The notes beneath the pieces were generated by a model. That model was not told where the DNA came from and did not search any database. It saw nothing but the letters and a program-made list of their open reading frames with translations. DNA of 64,000 bases from the NCBI RefSeq assembly GCF_011751075.1, contig NZ_JAALLN010000016.1, positions 1-64,000 on the forward strand, given 5' to 3'. Each line of letters begins with the position of its first letter. Position 1 is the stretch's first letter. Below are positions 51,318 through 61,503 of this stretch, piece by piece. Origin of the DNA: Flavobacterium poyangense (GTDB lineage Bacteria > Bacteroidota > Bacteroidia > Flavobacteriales > Flavobacteriaceae). The position numbers were made by a program, and so were the translations under genes.

Positions 51318-53426
51318 ATGTCTAATAATCTCCTTGAAACTCCTATCGAATATTTAAAAGGTGTTGGTCCCAATCGTGGCCAATTGCTTCGTAAGGAATT
51401 AGGGATTCATAAATACGGAGATTTACTTAATTTTTTTCCAAACCGTTATATTGACAGAACGCGATACTATAAAATAAATGAACTTCAAAATACCGGTTCC
51501 GAAGTTCAGATTGTTGGAAAAATCATCAATATAAAAACGGTTGAATTTGCAAAAAACAAAAAGCGTCTTGTTGCTACCTTCGTTGATGATACAGGGCAAA
51601 TAGATTTAAATTGGTTTCAGGGACACAAATGGATTCGCGAAAGCTTAAAACTGAATGAAGTTTGTGTGATTTTTGGAAAATGTTCGCTATACGGAAGTCA
51701 GTTTAGTATGGCGCATCCAGAAATCGAGCCTTTAAACGAACACGAGAAAAGTCTTCGTTCTGCTATGCAACCGGTTTATCCTTCGACAGAAACGCTTACA
51801 AATCGCGGTATTTCTAATCGGACGGTCAATAAGTTAATGGAGCAGTTGTTTATAGAAACACAAGCTTTGTTTACAGAAACATTTCCTTCTTATTTAATTG
51901 AAGAATTGAAATTGATATCCAAAAAAGCGGCCTTATTCAATATTCATTTTCCTAAAAGTGCTGATGCTTTGGCGAAAGCGCAGTTTAGACTGAAGTTTGA
52001 AGAATTGTTTTTTATTCAACTGCAATTAATTACCAAAAACCTAATTCGAAAACATAAAATAAAGGGGCATCCATTTACAAAAGTCGGCGAATTTTTTAAT
52101 GAATTCTACCAAAATCACCTGCCTTTTGACTTGACCAATGCGCAAAAAAGGGTTATCAAAGAAATCCGTTCCGACATGGGCAGTAATGCTCAAATGAACC
52201 GATTGTTACAGGGTGATGTGGGATCCGGAAAAACTATTGTGGCTTTTATGAGCATGCTTTTGGCTATGGATAACGGTTTTCAGGCTTGTTTAATGGCACC
52301 TACAGAAATTTTGGCGAACCAGCACTTTATTGGCTTATCTGAATTGGCTAAAACTTTAAATATTAACATCAAAATATTAACCGGTTCAACCAAAACCGCT
52401 GCCCGAAGAATTCTTCATGAGGAACTCGAAAACGGCAGTTTGCATATTTTGATTGGTACACACGCTTTGTTGGAAGACAAAGTGAAATTTAAAAATTTAG
52501 GTTTAGCGGTAATTGATGAACAACATCGTTTTGGTGTAGAGCAACGTTCTAAATTATGGAAGAAGAATGAGATTCCGCCACATGTTTTAGTAATGACCGC
52601 CACTCCTATTCCTAGAACGCTTGCTATGAGTCTTTACGGGGATCTGGATATATCGGTAATTGATGAATTGCCACCCGGAAGAAAACCCATTCAAACGGTA
52701 CATCGATTTGACAGTAATCGTCTGAAGGTATGGAAATTTCTTCGGGACGAAATTGCACTTGGAAGACAAATTTATATTGTTTATCCGTTGATACAAGAAT
52801 CTGAAAAGATGGATTACAAAGACTTAATGGATGGTTATGAGAGTATTTCTCGTGATTTTCCATTGCCACAGTATTCGATTTCGATTTTACATGGAAAAAT
52901 GAAACCCGCAGATAAAGACGCCGAAATGAAACGTTTTTCTGAAGGAAAAACCAATATCATGGTGGCGACTACTGTGATTGAAGTAGGTGTTAATGTACCT
53001 AATGCGAGTGTGATGATTATTGAAAGTGCGGAACGTTTCGGGCTGTCTCAGTTGCATCAGCTCCGTGGTCGTGTAGGACGTGGTGCAGAGCAAAGTTATT
53101 GTATATTAATGACAAGTCACAAGCTAAGTGCCGACAGTAAAACCCGTATGGAAACCATGGTGCAAACCAATGACGGTTTTGAAATCGCTGAAGTGGATCT
53201 TAAACTTCGAGGCCCCGGGGATTTAATGGGAACACAGCAAAGCGGGGTTTTAAATCTTCAAATTGCGGATATAGTACGAGACCGTGATATATTGTCTTTA
53301 GGAAGAAACTACGCCATGAAAATCCTTAAAGAAGATTCTGCCCTTCAAAAACCCGAACATGCTATTCTGAAAGCGGTTTTCATAGAGCTAACAAAGAAAA
53401 AGAATATCTGGAATTATATTAGTTGA
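51318..53426 (+). CDS. recG: ATP-dependent DNA helicase RecG
   Basis: 702 residues, full length. It has an N-terminal wedge/OB domain (KYGDLLNFFPNRYIDRTRYY), helicase motif I LLQGDVGSGKTIVA, motif II VIDEQHRFGVEQR, motif III VMTATPIPRTLAMS, motif V TTVIEVGVNVPNA and motif VI QLRGRVGRG. The C-terminal TRG-type segment lies after it. It reverses stalled forks and branch-migrates Holliday junctions. Confidence 0.95.
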   Translation: MSNNLLETPIEYLKGVGPNRGQLLRKELGIHKYGDLLNFFPNRYIDRTRYYKINELQNTGSEVQIVGKIINIKTVEFAKNKKRLVATFVDDTGQIDLNWFQGHKWIRESLKLNEVCVIFGKCSLYGSQFSMAHPEIEPLNEHEKSLRSAMQPVYPSTETLTNRGISNRTVNKLMEQLFIETQALFTETFPSYLIEELKLISKKAALFNIHFPKSADALAKAQFRLKFEELFFIQLQLITKNLIRKHKIKGHPFTKVGEFFNEFYQNHLPFDLTNAQKRVIKEIRSDMGSNAQMNRLLQGDVGSGKTIVAFMSMLLAMDNGFQACLMAPTEILANQHFIGLSELAKTLNINIKILTGSTKTAARRILHEELENGSLHILIGTHALLEDKVKFKNLGLAVIDEQHRFGVEQRSKLWKKNEIPPHVLVMTATPIPRTLAMSLYGDLDISVIDELPPGRKPIQTVHRFDSNRLKVWKFLRDEIALGRQIYIVYPLIQESEKMDYKDLMDGYESISRDFPLPQYSISILHGKMKPADKDAEMKRFSEGKTNIMVATTVIEVGVNVPNASVMIIESAERFGLSQLHQLRGRVGRGAEQSYCILMTSHKLSADSKTRMETMVQTNDGFEIAEVDLKLRGPGDLMGTQQSGVLNLQIADIVRDRDILSLGRNYAMKILKEDSALQKPEHAILKAVFIELTKKKNIWNYIS

Positions 53427-53662
53427 TTTTTTTTTAGAGTACCTAAGGTTCTGAGTTGCTAAGTTTCTAAGATTTCGAAATTCTTGGGATTTGGGATTTT
53501 TTCCTTTTGATTTTTTTTTAATATATACTTCAAAGTATCATCTTAAACGGTCGAGATTTAAGTCTAAAATAGTTAAATAAATTAGTAAGCATGATAGATT
53601 TGGGGCTAAAAAGCATACCTATTTTAGAACTGATACAATGAAGCATATAGTTTACGTGTATT

Positions 53663-54265
53663 CTATTTTTTAGTTCCGTCTTTCTTTTCAAAAAAACCGT
53701 TAAAAAATCCTTTACTCACTTTATTTTTGTCGTCTTTTCCGGTGGCTACCAAATGATCAACATATTCGGTGTATGTTTTTTTACGTTCTTCCAGAAAACC
53801 AATTAAATACTCTTCAGAAGCATGAACACCACTCGCCTCTTCTATATGTATCAGTTTTTTGTAAAGTGGCTCAATAAACTTAACGATAACCTGCTCCGGA
53901 ACAGATTTTCGGGTTCCGAAATAGCCAACAATTTCTCCGTCTGAATCCGAAATAATTTTAAAATCTGTTATTACCCAATAGTATCTCCCGGTTTTAGACA
54001 TGTTCTTGATAATAGCATGTATGTTTCGATTCCCTTTGATACTATCCCATAAAATTTTAAAAATAACTTTTGGCATATCCGGATGGCGGATAACGTTGTG
54101 CGGCTGTCCGATAAGCTCAAACTCATCGTAGCCCGATACATCTATAAAAGCTTCATTGGCATACAAAATAGTTCCTTTTGTATCTGTTTTGCTTAATAAT
54201 ACTTTGGTTTTATTCCAATCAACTTCTCTGTCTGATGGATTTGGGCGGGTAATTCTGGTATCCAT
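53663..54265 (-). CDS. PAS-domain sensory protein (Aer-like)
   Basis: 200 residues. The PAS domain (about 25-125) includes GTILYANEAFIDVSGYDEFELIGQPHNVIRHPDMPKV, typical of Aer-type redox or energy taxis PAS modules that may bind FAD. The C-terminal helices (VKFIEPLYKKLIHIEE, FLEERKKTYTEYVDHL) contain no kinase or MCP signalling domain. It lies upstream of nothing on its strand but is in the same orientation as the three sensory or envelope genes that follow. Confidence 0.8.
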   Translation of the reverse strand: MDTRITRPNPSDREVDWNKTKVLLSKTDTKGTILYANEAFIDVSGYDEFELIGQPHNVIRHPDMPKVIFKILWDSIKGNRNIHAIIKNMSKTGRYYWVITDFKIISDSDGEIVGYFGTRKSVPEQVIVKFIEPLYKKLIHIEEASGVHASEEYLIGFLEERKKTYTEYVDHLVATGKDDKNKVSKGFFNGFFEKKDGTKK

Positions 54266-54365
54266 AAATCTCGTATTTTAAAATTAGTATGCAATTCCGT
54301 TATTGTGCATAAATAAGTGCGCTGCGTATTAAAATAGTATTTTTAACTTGTCGGGTGTTAGTATT

Positions 54366-54515
54366 TTTTAACACATAGAAACATAGTTTTCAAAACGAAA
54401 AAAGGCGTTTCACTTGTTTAAATGCTCATAGTTTGACTATGTGATAGAAATATGTTTCTTTTTTATACTCTTTTTCATAAGTAAAGCCTATGTTTCTATG
54501 TGTTAAATATAATTT
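54366..54515. repeat. MITE-like repeat, copy 2 (TIR TAACACATAGAAACATAG)
   Basis: The same terminal inverted repeats and internal layout as 48505-48655 (54369 onward and 54488-54506). Internal CATAGTTTGACTATGTGATAG differs at a few positions from copy 1, so the copies have diverged. Confidence 0.75.
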
Positions 54516-54542
54516 TTACTAATTGTATGTAACGGGTTATTT

Positions 54543-54884
54543 TTAGTTGAGTTCTTCTTTTAGAATTATTAAGAGCCCTTTTGTTTTCTTAAATACAGTT
54601 TCCAGCTCATCCTCTAACCAATCCGGTAAAGTATTGTCGTTGGCCAGTTTCAAATGTTGAATATCATTTGCAATGTGAATTATTTTCTTATACTGAAAAT
54701 CTAAATTTTTCGCATTATGATTATCACTGTGATGGCTAAAAATTCGGGCCACTTCCTTCCCGAAATCAGTTTCTGTAATTTTCTCAAATGAATTTACAGC
54801 CACATCCTCCTGAAGAAAACTGTCAAATGATTTTTTTAAAGAATCCAGCATTGCATTTGTTGATTCAAAGTCATATTTCGACAT
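54543..54884 (-). CDS. Helical hypothetical protein of the sensory cluster
   Basis: 113 residues, predicted all-helical, beginning MSKYDFESTNAMLDSLKKSF. A His-rich HHSDNHN segment is at about 51-57. Size and helical content would fit an HPt-like or signalling adaptor, but the typical HPt motif is not clear. It lies between the PAS gene and the membrane histidine-kinase-like gene. Confidence 0.55.
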   Translation of the reverse strand: MSKYDFESTNAMLDSLKKSFDSFLQEDVAVNSFEKITETDFGKEVARIFSHHSDNHNAKNLDFQYKKIIHIANDIQHLKLANDNTLPDWLEDELETVFKKTKGLLIILKEELN

Positions 54885-55109
54885 AAAATAAAATTTAAAT
54901 TAGAACAAATTGATTTAATAGACTTTATCAAAACCGTTAGATATAATTCATTAAAAACATCAATTATACTTGCAAGAAGGAATACAGCTCTGTCATATTC
55001 TCAAACTGCAAGGATTTAGATAAATGAAAATCTTTCTCTATTTTAATAATTCTCTATCGTTGTGTAAAAGAAATCACGTCCAATGGCTATCATATAGCGC
55101 TTCTTTAGG

Positions 55110-55967
55110 TTAATTCGAAACTCTCGTAGCTGATTTTCCGTGAATATCATTAACCAGATCATCAATTTTTTTAGCACTTTCGCGCATCATCTCAAGGTAA
55201 TTCAATAGTTGGTCATTGTCTGTATGTCCTTTTGACGCATCAATGAGTTTTAAAACGGAATCTACCGGAAGTTTTAAATCCTGTGCTGTTCTGTAAACAA
55301 AAACATTAAATTCATTATTAGACGATAATGTGCTGTATTTTGCAGAAGCTAACTTCATGTTTTCCAATTCGTACTCGTCCGATATTTTAGAAATGTGATT
55401 TTGACTGTGTTCTTTAAAATAGTACGCCCAATATCCATTCATAATAAATACAACAGCTGCCAGGACCACATGAATAATAAATGTCTCCAGATCAAAATTG
55501 ACCTGAGAAAAGTACAATTGTAAGCCTTTTGGATCGCTGAAGATGAAATTTTGCATATAGGCCAAAACTCCGTGATGCACTACCACCAAAAGCGTAAGCG
55601 GAATTTGCAGTTTCCAGTTTTGGTAAATAATCAGAATTGTACTGGCTATAAATACGGTAAAATGCATCTCAAACAAACCATGCATCTGGTAAATATATTG
55701 CGCCATAAAAATCGCCAACACTATTGACAAAACATACTGATAAAAGTTCGATTTTTTAAAGAAGAATTTTGCCGAATAATACAGTAGTAGGTTAATGACA
55801 CCTACTCCAACCCCAATTTCAAACGTATCGTACTTAAAGGCCAGGGCGATTCCAAGAAGAAAATAGATGGCAAGTACATAGTTGATAATGGTGTCTGATT
55901 TTTGTGTCATAGTTGACATAAAACTGTGCAGGTAATCTTGTTCATTCAAGCTTGCTTTTGTTTTCAT
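55110..55967 (-). CDS. Membrane sensor with degenerate histidine-kinase dimerisation segment
   Basis: 285 residues from ATG 55967; the frame opens at 56030, but that start overlaps the upstream gene and adds a Pro/Lys tail without hydrophobicity. About six hydrophobic helices (residues 25-190) resemble the membrane module of some chemoreceptors and kinases (MHGLFEMHFTVFIAS, VVVHHGVLAYMQN). The C-terminal segment FVYRTAQDLKLPVDSVLKLI aligns with a HisKA helix (YRxSHDLRxPLxSI), but the phospho-acceptor His is Gln, and no ATPase domain follows. It is therefore a kinase-dead receptor-like protein. Confidence 0.65.
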   Translation of the reverse strand: MKTKASLNEQDYLHSFMSTMTQKSDTIINYVLAIYFLLGIALAFKYDTFEIGVGVGVINLLLYYSAKFFFKKSNFYQYVLSIVLAIFMAQYIYQMHGLFEMHFTVFIASTILIIYQNWKLQIPLTLLVVVHHGVLAYMQNFIFSDPKGLQLYFSQVNFDLETFIIHVVLAAVVFIMNGYWAYYFKEHSQNHISKISDEYELENMKLASAKYSTLSSNNEFNVFVYRTAQDLKLPVDSVLKLIDASKGHTDNDQLLNYLEMMRESAKKIDDLVNDIHGKSATRVSN

Positions 55968-55998
55968 AATTTTTGGTAATTTAGGTTGAGGGTTAGAT

Positions 55999-56598
55999 TT
56001 ATTTAGTGCATTTTGGTAACGAACATCCATAAGCTCTCAGGGCTAAAGCATCAAATGCCGGGGTCTTGGTTTGTTTTAGCAAAGCATCTATTGCCATTTG
56101 TGCATAATTACTGTCGGCATTAGTACAATACCTGGTTTTATTGTAATTCCCTCGATAGTATAAATTTTGTACAGGATCGATTATAACGGCCTGTGGAGTT
56201 GAAAAAACACCGCATTTTTTAGCCATTGCTTCATCAAAATAGACCGGAATTTGAGCATCGAATTTTTTCTGTATCTCTTCAATTGTGAAATTTTTATGTT
56301 TGTTTAAGACTACAATTTTAAAATTAATACGATCTCCATATTCTTTTATTAGTCCGCTAACGTGTGGTATATTGAAACGGGAACAAGGACAATCCGGATT
56401 AAAAAAATGAATAAAAACGGGTTTGTTATTGGTGACCCAGCATTTTCCCAAATCAATTCGGGAGCCCATAGCAACGGCATGATAATTTTTAGGAACAGGA
56501 GTCGGAAGACTGTATTTGAACTCGTTTTGCCAGAATAAATAAAGTATTGCAGAGAGCAATAAAGAAAACCATAAGCCTAGGAGTATTTTTTTTGCCAT
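55999..56598 (-). CDS. Thioredoxin-fold membrane-anchored protein (DUF6436-like)
   Basis: 199 residues. The N-terminal membrane anchor is LLGLWFSLLLSAILYLFW. The thioredoxin-like domain has the active-site motif C-P-C-S (FFNPDCPCSRFNIPHV) and a cis-Pro loop FSTPQAVIID. Extra cysteines (KCGVF, YCTNAD, YGCSLPKC) at the C-terminus are unusual. It is probably a periplasmic thiol-disulfide or cytochrome-biogenesis-type protein; exact role unknown. Confidence 0.7.
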   Translation of the reverse strand: MAKKILLGLWFSLLLSAILYLFWQNEFKYSLPTPVPKNYHAVAMGSRIDLGKCWVTNNKPVFIHFFNPDCPCSRFNIPHVSGLIKEYGDRINFKIVVLNKHKNFTIEEIQKKFDAQIPVYFDEAMAKKCGVFSTPQAVIIDPVQNLYYRGNYNKTRYCTNADSNYAQMAIDALLKQTKTPAFDALALRAYGCSLPKCTK

Positions 56599-57206
56599 AA
56601 AGAAAGTAGTTTTGGGTACGAAACTTTAATAATGTATAAACAACTGTTAATTAAATAATTCTATTAAGCACTAGTTTTAACGCAATAACAACTAAAAAAC
56701 CTACACATTTTAACGCTTAACCCCTAAAAACATTAATATTGTCACAAAAAAAACATCATTTTGTTTAAGCTTATCAATGTTACGAATAAAATCGATAAAC
56801 AACAAAAAAAATCCGTTAAAATGCAAATATCACAAATTAAGTAAGAATTGTTTTACTTTAATTTTTGTCTTTGCGTAAAACTACGTGCGTAAAAACCTTC
56901 AAAAACAAGAGTGTTTTAAGGTGTTTCTAAAAGTTTTGTTAAAAAACACATTATTTTAGTTAAGAGATTAAACCAATAATCAAAAGCAACATCTAAAATG
57001 TTGAAACTATAAACAGCTGTATTAATGTTATATCATCTAAAAATCTCGGAAAACTGCCTTAAGAATTTTAATTTTGAAATTAAACAAGTAGTAAGTTGTT
57101 GATTTTTAAATGTTTGATTTTGAATATTAAAACTTGTACATACAAATGTTAAATTTGTACACTTACTAAAATCACTTACCCAAAAAAATCCATTTACCTC
57201 AATTTT
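56599..57206. promoter_or_regulatory. 608-nt upstream region of the RND efflux operon
   Basis: No gene is supported. TAAATTTG (57150-57157) is a -7-type box 50 nt before the adaptor ATG. It lies in an imperfect palindrome made of TGTACA, AAAT, ATTTGTACA (57135-57162), a plausible repressor site. The region around 56850-56890 contains further TTTTTG/TCTTTG words. The rest is AT-rich. Confidence 0.4.
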
Positions 57207-58265
57207 ATGAAAGTAAAAAACCTAGTTTACGCCCTTTTGATTATCGGACTCGGAGGGTTCATTGCCTACAGAGTTGTCTCCAACAAAAACAAAAACGAAG
57301 AGTCTAAAAAGTTCGGTGACAAAGACAATCCGACAACGGTGGCCGGAATAGTGGTGAAAACTACCACTTTTGATAACAATCTATCGTTATCTGGCTCTAT
57401 TGAAGCCAATGAACAAATAGAAATTCGCAGTGAAGTTTCAGGAATTGTGGAGAATATTTATTTTAACGAGGGTACGTACGTAAATAAAGGTCAGATCCTT
57501 TTTAAGGTAAATGATATTGAGTTAAAAGCGCAATTGAGACAAGCTGTTACCAGAGAAAAATTAGCTGCCGAAAACGAAAGAAGAGCTAAATTATTGCTTC
57601 AGAAAGAAGCCATAAGTCAGGAAGAATTTGATGTTGCCAATGCCGATTATGCGTCAGCACAAGCGCAAAGCCAATTGATTAGAGCTCAGATTTCAAAAAC
57701 CTCAGTTAAAGCTCCTTTTTCAGGAAAAATAGGTTTGCGTTCTATTTCTCCGGGGACTTACATCACTCCTACTGTTTTGGTGGCAAAATTAGTTAACACC
57801 GGAAAATTAAAAATTACATTTTCAATTCCTGAAAAATATGCCTCTCAGGTCACTTCAGGCTCCAATATTGATTTTACGGTCTCAGGTTCGACTAAGGTTT
57901 ATACCGGGAAAATATACGCTATTGAACCTGAGGTTGCGGTAGCGACACGTACGTTGCAAATTCGCGCCATTGCAGATAATACTGACGGAAAGCTTTTACC
58001 GGGTACTTTTGCCGATGTACAATTACCATTAAACATTATTAAAGACGCTATAGTAGTGCCTTCTGAAGCGATAGTTCCTGTTCAAAGCGGTAAAAAAGTA
58101 TATATCGCAAATAACGGTAAGGCCAAAGAGGTTATGGTGGATGCGACGACAAGAACAGATGCTTCGATTTTAATTTTATCCGGATTAAAAGCAGGTGACA
58201 CTCTACTGACAAGCGGTGTGATGTCGTTAAAAAATGAGGCTCCAATAAAAGTTAAAGTAAAATAA
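57207..58265 (+). CDS. RND efflux periplasmic adaptor subunit
   Basis: 352 residues. An N-terminal membrane anchor or signal (VKNLVYALLIIGLGGFIAYRVV) is followed by the biotinyl-lipoyl halves (IEIRSEVSGIVENIYFNEGTYVNKGQ and ISKTSVKAPFSGKIGLRSISPG) around an alpha-helical hairpin, then a beta-barrel and membrane-proximal domain (VVPSEAIVPVQSGKKVYIANNGKA). Connects the inner-membrane pump to TolC. First gene of a three-gene operon. Confidence 0.93.
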   Translation: MKVKNLVYALLIIGLGGFIAYRVVSNKNKNEESKKFGDKDNPTTVAGIVVKTTTFDNNLSLSGSIEANEQIEIRSEVSGIVENIYFNEGTYVNKGQILFKVNDIELKAQLRQAVTREKLAAENERRAKLLLQKEAISQEEFDVANADYASAQAQSQLIRAQISKTSVKAPFSGKIGLRSISPGTYITPTVLVAKLVNTGKLKITFSIPEKYASQVTSGSNIDFTVSGSTKVYTGKIYAIEPEVAVATRTLQIRAIADNTDGKLLPGTFADVQLPLNIIKDAIVVPSEAIVPVQSGKKVYIANNGKAKEVMVDATTRTDASILILSGLKAGDTLLTSGVMSLKNEAPIKVKVK

Positions 58266-58339
58266 GCGCAGATTTTGAAACAGATTCGTGATGTAACAAT
58301 CCAAATCTAAAATCAACAATCTAAAATCTAAAATTAATA

Positions 58340-61300
58340 ATGAGTTTATCAACTACTAGTATAAGAAGACCTGTTTTAACCATTGTACTGAATCTTTTGA
58401 TTATTTTATTCGGTTTTATTGGTTATACTTTTTTGGGTGTCCGCGAATTCCCGTCTATTGACCCGGCTCAGGTTTCTATCAGAACCAATTATACCGGAGC
58501 CAATGCCGATATTATTGAATCACAAATAACAGAACCTCTCGAAAAGGCCGTAAATGCTATTGACGGAATTAGAAATATAACTTCCTCAAGTAATCAGGGA
58601 AGCAGTAATATTACCATTGAATTTAATCTGGATAAAGATCTCGAAGAGGCAGCAAATGATGTAAGAGATAAAGTGTCTCAGACAGTTAGAAATTTGCCTC
58701 AGGATATCGATGCGCCACCTGTAGTGTCTAAGGCTGATGCCGATAGTGATGCTATTATTTCGATGACCGTACAAAGTGACACCAGAAGTGCTCTGGAGTT
58801 AAGTGATTATGCTGAAAATGTGATTTCACAACGTTTAGAGACGATTCCCGGAGTTAGTGGTGTGCAAATCTGGGGGCAAAAACGATACGCCATGCGTTTG
58901 TGGATTGATCCGGCAAAACTGGCAGCTTATGGTTGCACAGTGGCGGAGGTTCGAAATGCTTTAAATGCGCAAAATGTAGAGTTACCTTCGGGAAAACTGA
59001 CGGGTAATAATACCGAACTTACTGTAAAAACAGTCGGAAATCTTTCTAAACCGGAAGAGTTCAACAATATCATTATCCGTACCGACGGAGATAAAATTGT
59101 CAGATTAAGTGATATTGGCGGTGCTGAATTAGGTCCGGAAAACATAGAAACAAAACTGAGTCAATCGGGACTTCCGATGATTGGTTTGGCTATTGTTCCG
59201 ATGCCCGGAGCCAATTACTTAGACATTTCGGCTGAATTCTATAAAAAATACGATGCCTTAAAAAAGGATCTTCCTAAAGATATCAAGCTTAATATTGCGC
59301 TTGATAACACTATTTTCGTAAAAAAATCGGTATTAGAGGTTGCTGAAACATTAGGGATTTCAATTATTCTGGTAATTATTATCATCTATTTGTTTTTTAG
59401 AGACTGGGCGATTGCATTCCGTCCTTTAATTGATATTCCGGTATCCTTAATTGCGACATTCTTTATTATGTGGCTTTTTGGATTCTCAATAAACGTATTG
59501 ACTCTTTTAGCTATTGTTTTGGCTACCGGTCTGGTTGTTGATGACGGAATTGTGGTAACAGAAAACATATTTAAAAAGGTTGAAGAAGGAATGTCTCCTA
59601 TTGAAGCCGCGATTAAAGGATCAAACGAAATTTTCTACGCTGTAATTTCGATTTCGGTGACTTTAGCTGCTGTATTCTTGCCGGTAATTTTCCTAGAAGG
59701 CTTTGTCGGCCGACTCTTTAGGGAATTTGGAGTTGTGATAGGTGCCGCAGTATTAATTTCGGCCTTCGTATCGCTAACGTTGACGCCAATGCTAAACGCT
59801 TATTTGATGAAAGGCGGCGAACAGAAAAAGTCAAAATTCTATATTAAAACGGAGCCTTTTTTCGAAAAAATGAACAGTGGTTATGCTGATGCTTTAAATC
59901 GATTTATGGATAAAAAATGGATTAGTTTTCCGATTTTGATTGCCTGTTTCGGGTTGATTTATTTATTTTTTACCATTCTTCCGAAAGAAACAGCTCCTTA
60001 TGATGATCGTAGCTCGGTGGTGATGCGTATGAATACACCTGAGGGGTCTTCGTATGAGTATACTGATCGTTTTATGCAGGAAATATCGAGATTGGTAGAC
60101 GACTCTATTCCGGAGAAAAAAGTAAGTTTGGTGATTACCGCACCGGGTTTTGGATCTTCTGCAACAAATAGTGGTTTTATCAGACTTTCTCTGAAAGAAC
60201 CAAATGAAAGGAAGTTGTCTCAAAAAGATATTGCTGAGAAATTAACCAAGTGGACAAAAAAGTATCCCGACGCTAAAACATCTGTAATCCAACAACCTAC
60301 TATTGCGGTAAACAGACGTGGTGGTTTGCCGATTCAATATATTATTCAAGCGCCTAATTTTGAGAAATTAAGGGCAAAAATTCCTTTGTTTATGGAAGAA
60401 GTGGGTAAAAGCGATGTTTTCTCTATTACCGATGTAAACCTGAAATTTAACAAGCCTGAAATCAACGTTAGTATCGATCGTGCAAAAGCCGAAAGTTTGG
60501 GGATCTCGATTATTGATATTGCGCAGACTTTACAACTTTCTTTAAGTGGCCAGCGTTTTGGCTATTTTATTAAAAACGGAAAACAATATCAGGTTATCGG
60601 GCAATTTGATCAAAAAGACCGTTCTAAACCTTTGGACTTAACTTCGATGTTTGTTAAAAACAATAAAGGAGAATTAATTCAGATGGATAATGTCGTGAAC
60701 ATTGAGGAACAGAGTAATCCACCTCAATTGTACCACAATAATCGTTATATGTCGGCTACCGTTTCCGCAGGTTTGGCACCGGGAAAAAGTATCAGCGATG
60801 GTATTCAGGCGATGGATCAGATCAAAGCTAAAGTTTTGGACGATACTTTTACAACCGACTTAAGTGGAGAATCACGAGATTTTGTTGAAAGTAGCTCCAA
60901 CACTTCTTTTGCATTTGGACTGGCTTTGCTATTGATCTTTTTGATTCTTGCGGCTCAATTTGAGAGTTTTATCGATCCGCTTATCATTATTTTAACAGTG
61001 CCTATGGCTGTTGCTGGAGCTTTATTCTCTTTGTGGTTGTTCAATCAGACCTGGAATATTTTTAGTCAGATTGGGACTGTAATGCTTATTGGTTTGGTGA
61101 CCAAAAACGGTATTTTGATTGTTGAATTCGCCAATCAGTTAAGAGAACAGGGAAAACCGAAGATGGAAGCTATTTTAGAGGCGTCAGAAGCGCGTTTGCG
61201 TCCAATTTTGATGACGAGTTTGGCTATTGCTTTAGGAGCTTTACCAATTGCAATGTCTCTTGGAGCAGCATCAACAAGTAGAATCGGAATGGGAGTTGTT

Positions 61301-61435
61301 ATTGTTGGTGGGACTATTTTCTCTTTAGCATTGACCCTTTTTGTGATTCCTGCAATTTATCTGATGTGGTCTAAAGCGAGAAAACACTACCCTGAGTTCG
61401 ACCACATTGACGAATACGAAAGAGAAAGTAAATAA
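58340..61435 (+). CDS. RND efflux transporter permease (AcrB/HAE-1 type)
   Basis: 1031 residues, full length, 12 transmembrane helices with two large periplasmic loops. The start LSTTSIRRPVLTIVLNLLII is typical of HAE pumps. The proton-relay Asp pair lies in ATGLVVDDGIVVTENIF, and the second-half motif is GLVTKNGILIVEFANQLREQG. Trimeric proton-driven drug exporter. It starts 74 nt after the adaptor gene. Confidence 0.95.
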   Translation: MSLSTTSIRRPVLTIVLNLLIILFGFIGYTFLGVREFPSIDPAQVSIRTNYTGANADIIESQITEPLEKAVNAIDGIRNITSSSNQGSSNITIEFNLDKDLEEAANDVRDKVSQTVRNLPQDIDAPPVVSKADADSDAIISMTVQSDTRSALELSDYAENVISQRLETIPGVSGVQIWGQKRYAMRLWIDPAKLAAYGCTVAEVRNALNAQNVELPSGKLTGNNTELTVKTVGNLSKPEEFNNIIIRTDGDKIVRLSDIGGAELGPENIETKLSQSGLPMIGLAIVPMPGANYLDISAEFYKKYDALKKDLPKDIKLNIALDNTIFVKKSVLEVAETLGISIILVIIIIYLFFRDWAIAFRPLIDIPVSLIATFFIMWLFGFSINVLTLLAIVLATGLVVDDGIVVTENIFKKVEEGMSPIEAAIKGSNEIFYAVISISVTLAAVFLPVIFLEGFVGRLFREFGVVIGAAVLISAFVSLTLTPMLNAYLMKGGEQKKSKFYIKTEPFFEKMNSGYADALNRFMDKKWISFPILIACFGLIYLFFTILPKETAPYDDRSSVVMRMNTPEGSSYEYTDRFMQEISRLVDDSIPEKKVSLVITAPGFGSSATNSGFIRLSLKEPNERKLSQKDIAEKLTKWTKKYPDAKTSVIQQPTIAVNRRGGLPIQYIIQAPNFEKLRAKIPLFMEEVGKSDVFSITDVNLKFNKPEINVSIDRAKAESLGISIIDIAQTLQLSLSGQRFGYFIKNGKQYQVIGQFDQKDRSKPLDLTSMFVKNNKGELIQMDNVVNIEEQSNPPQLYHNNRYMSATVSAGLAPGKSISDGIQAMDQIKAKVLDDTFTTDLSGESRDFVESSSNTSFAFGLALLLIFLILAAQFESFIDPLIIILTVPMAVAGALFSLWLFNQTWNIFSQIGTVMLIGLVTKNGILIVEFANQLREQGKPKMEAILEASEARLRPILMTSLAIALGALPIAMSLGAASTSRIGMGVVIVGGTIFSLALTLFVIPAIYLMWSKARKHYPEFDHIDEYERESK

Positions 61436-61503
61436 TTTATTAGTCAGGAATTCACTGGTGTAAGAACTTAAACTGATGAATTCCTGTCAAAAGAAAAACA
61501 AAT

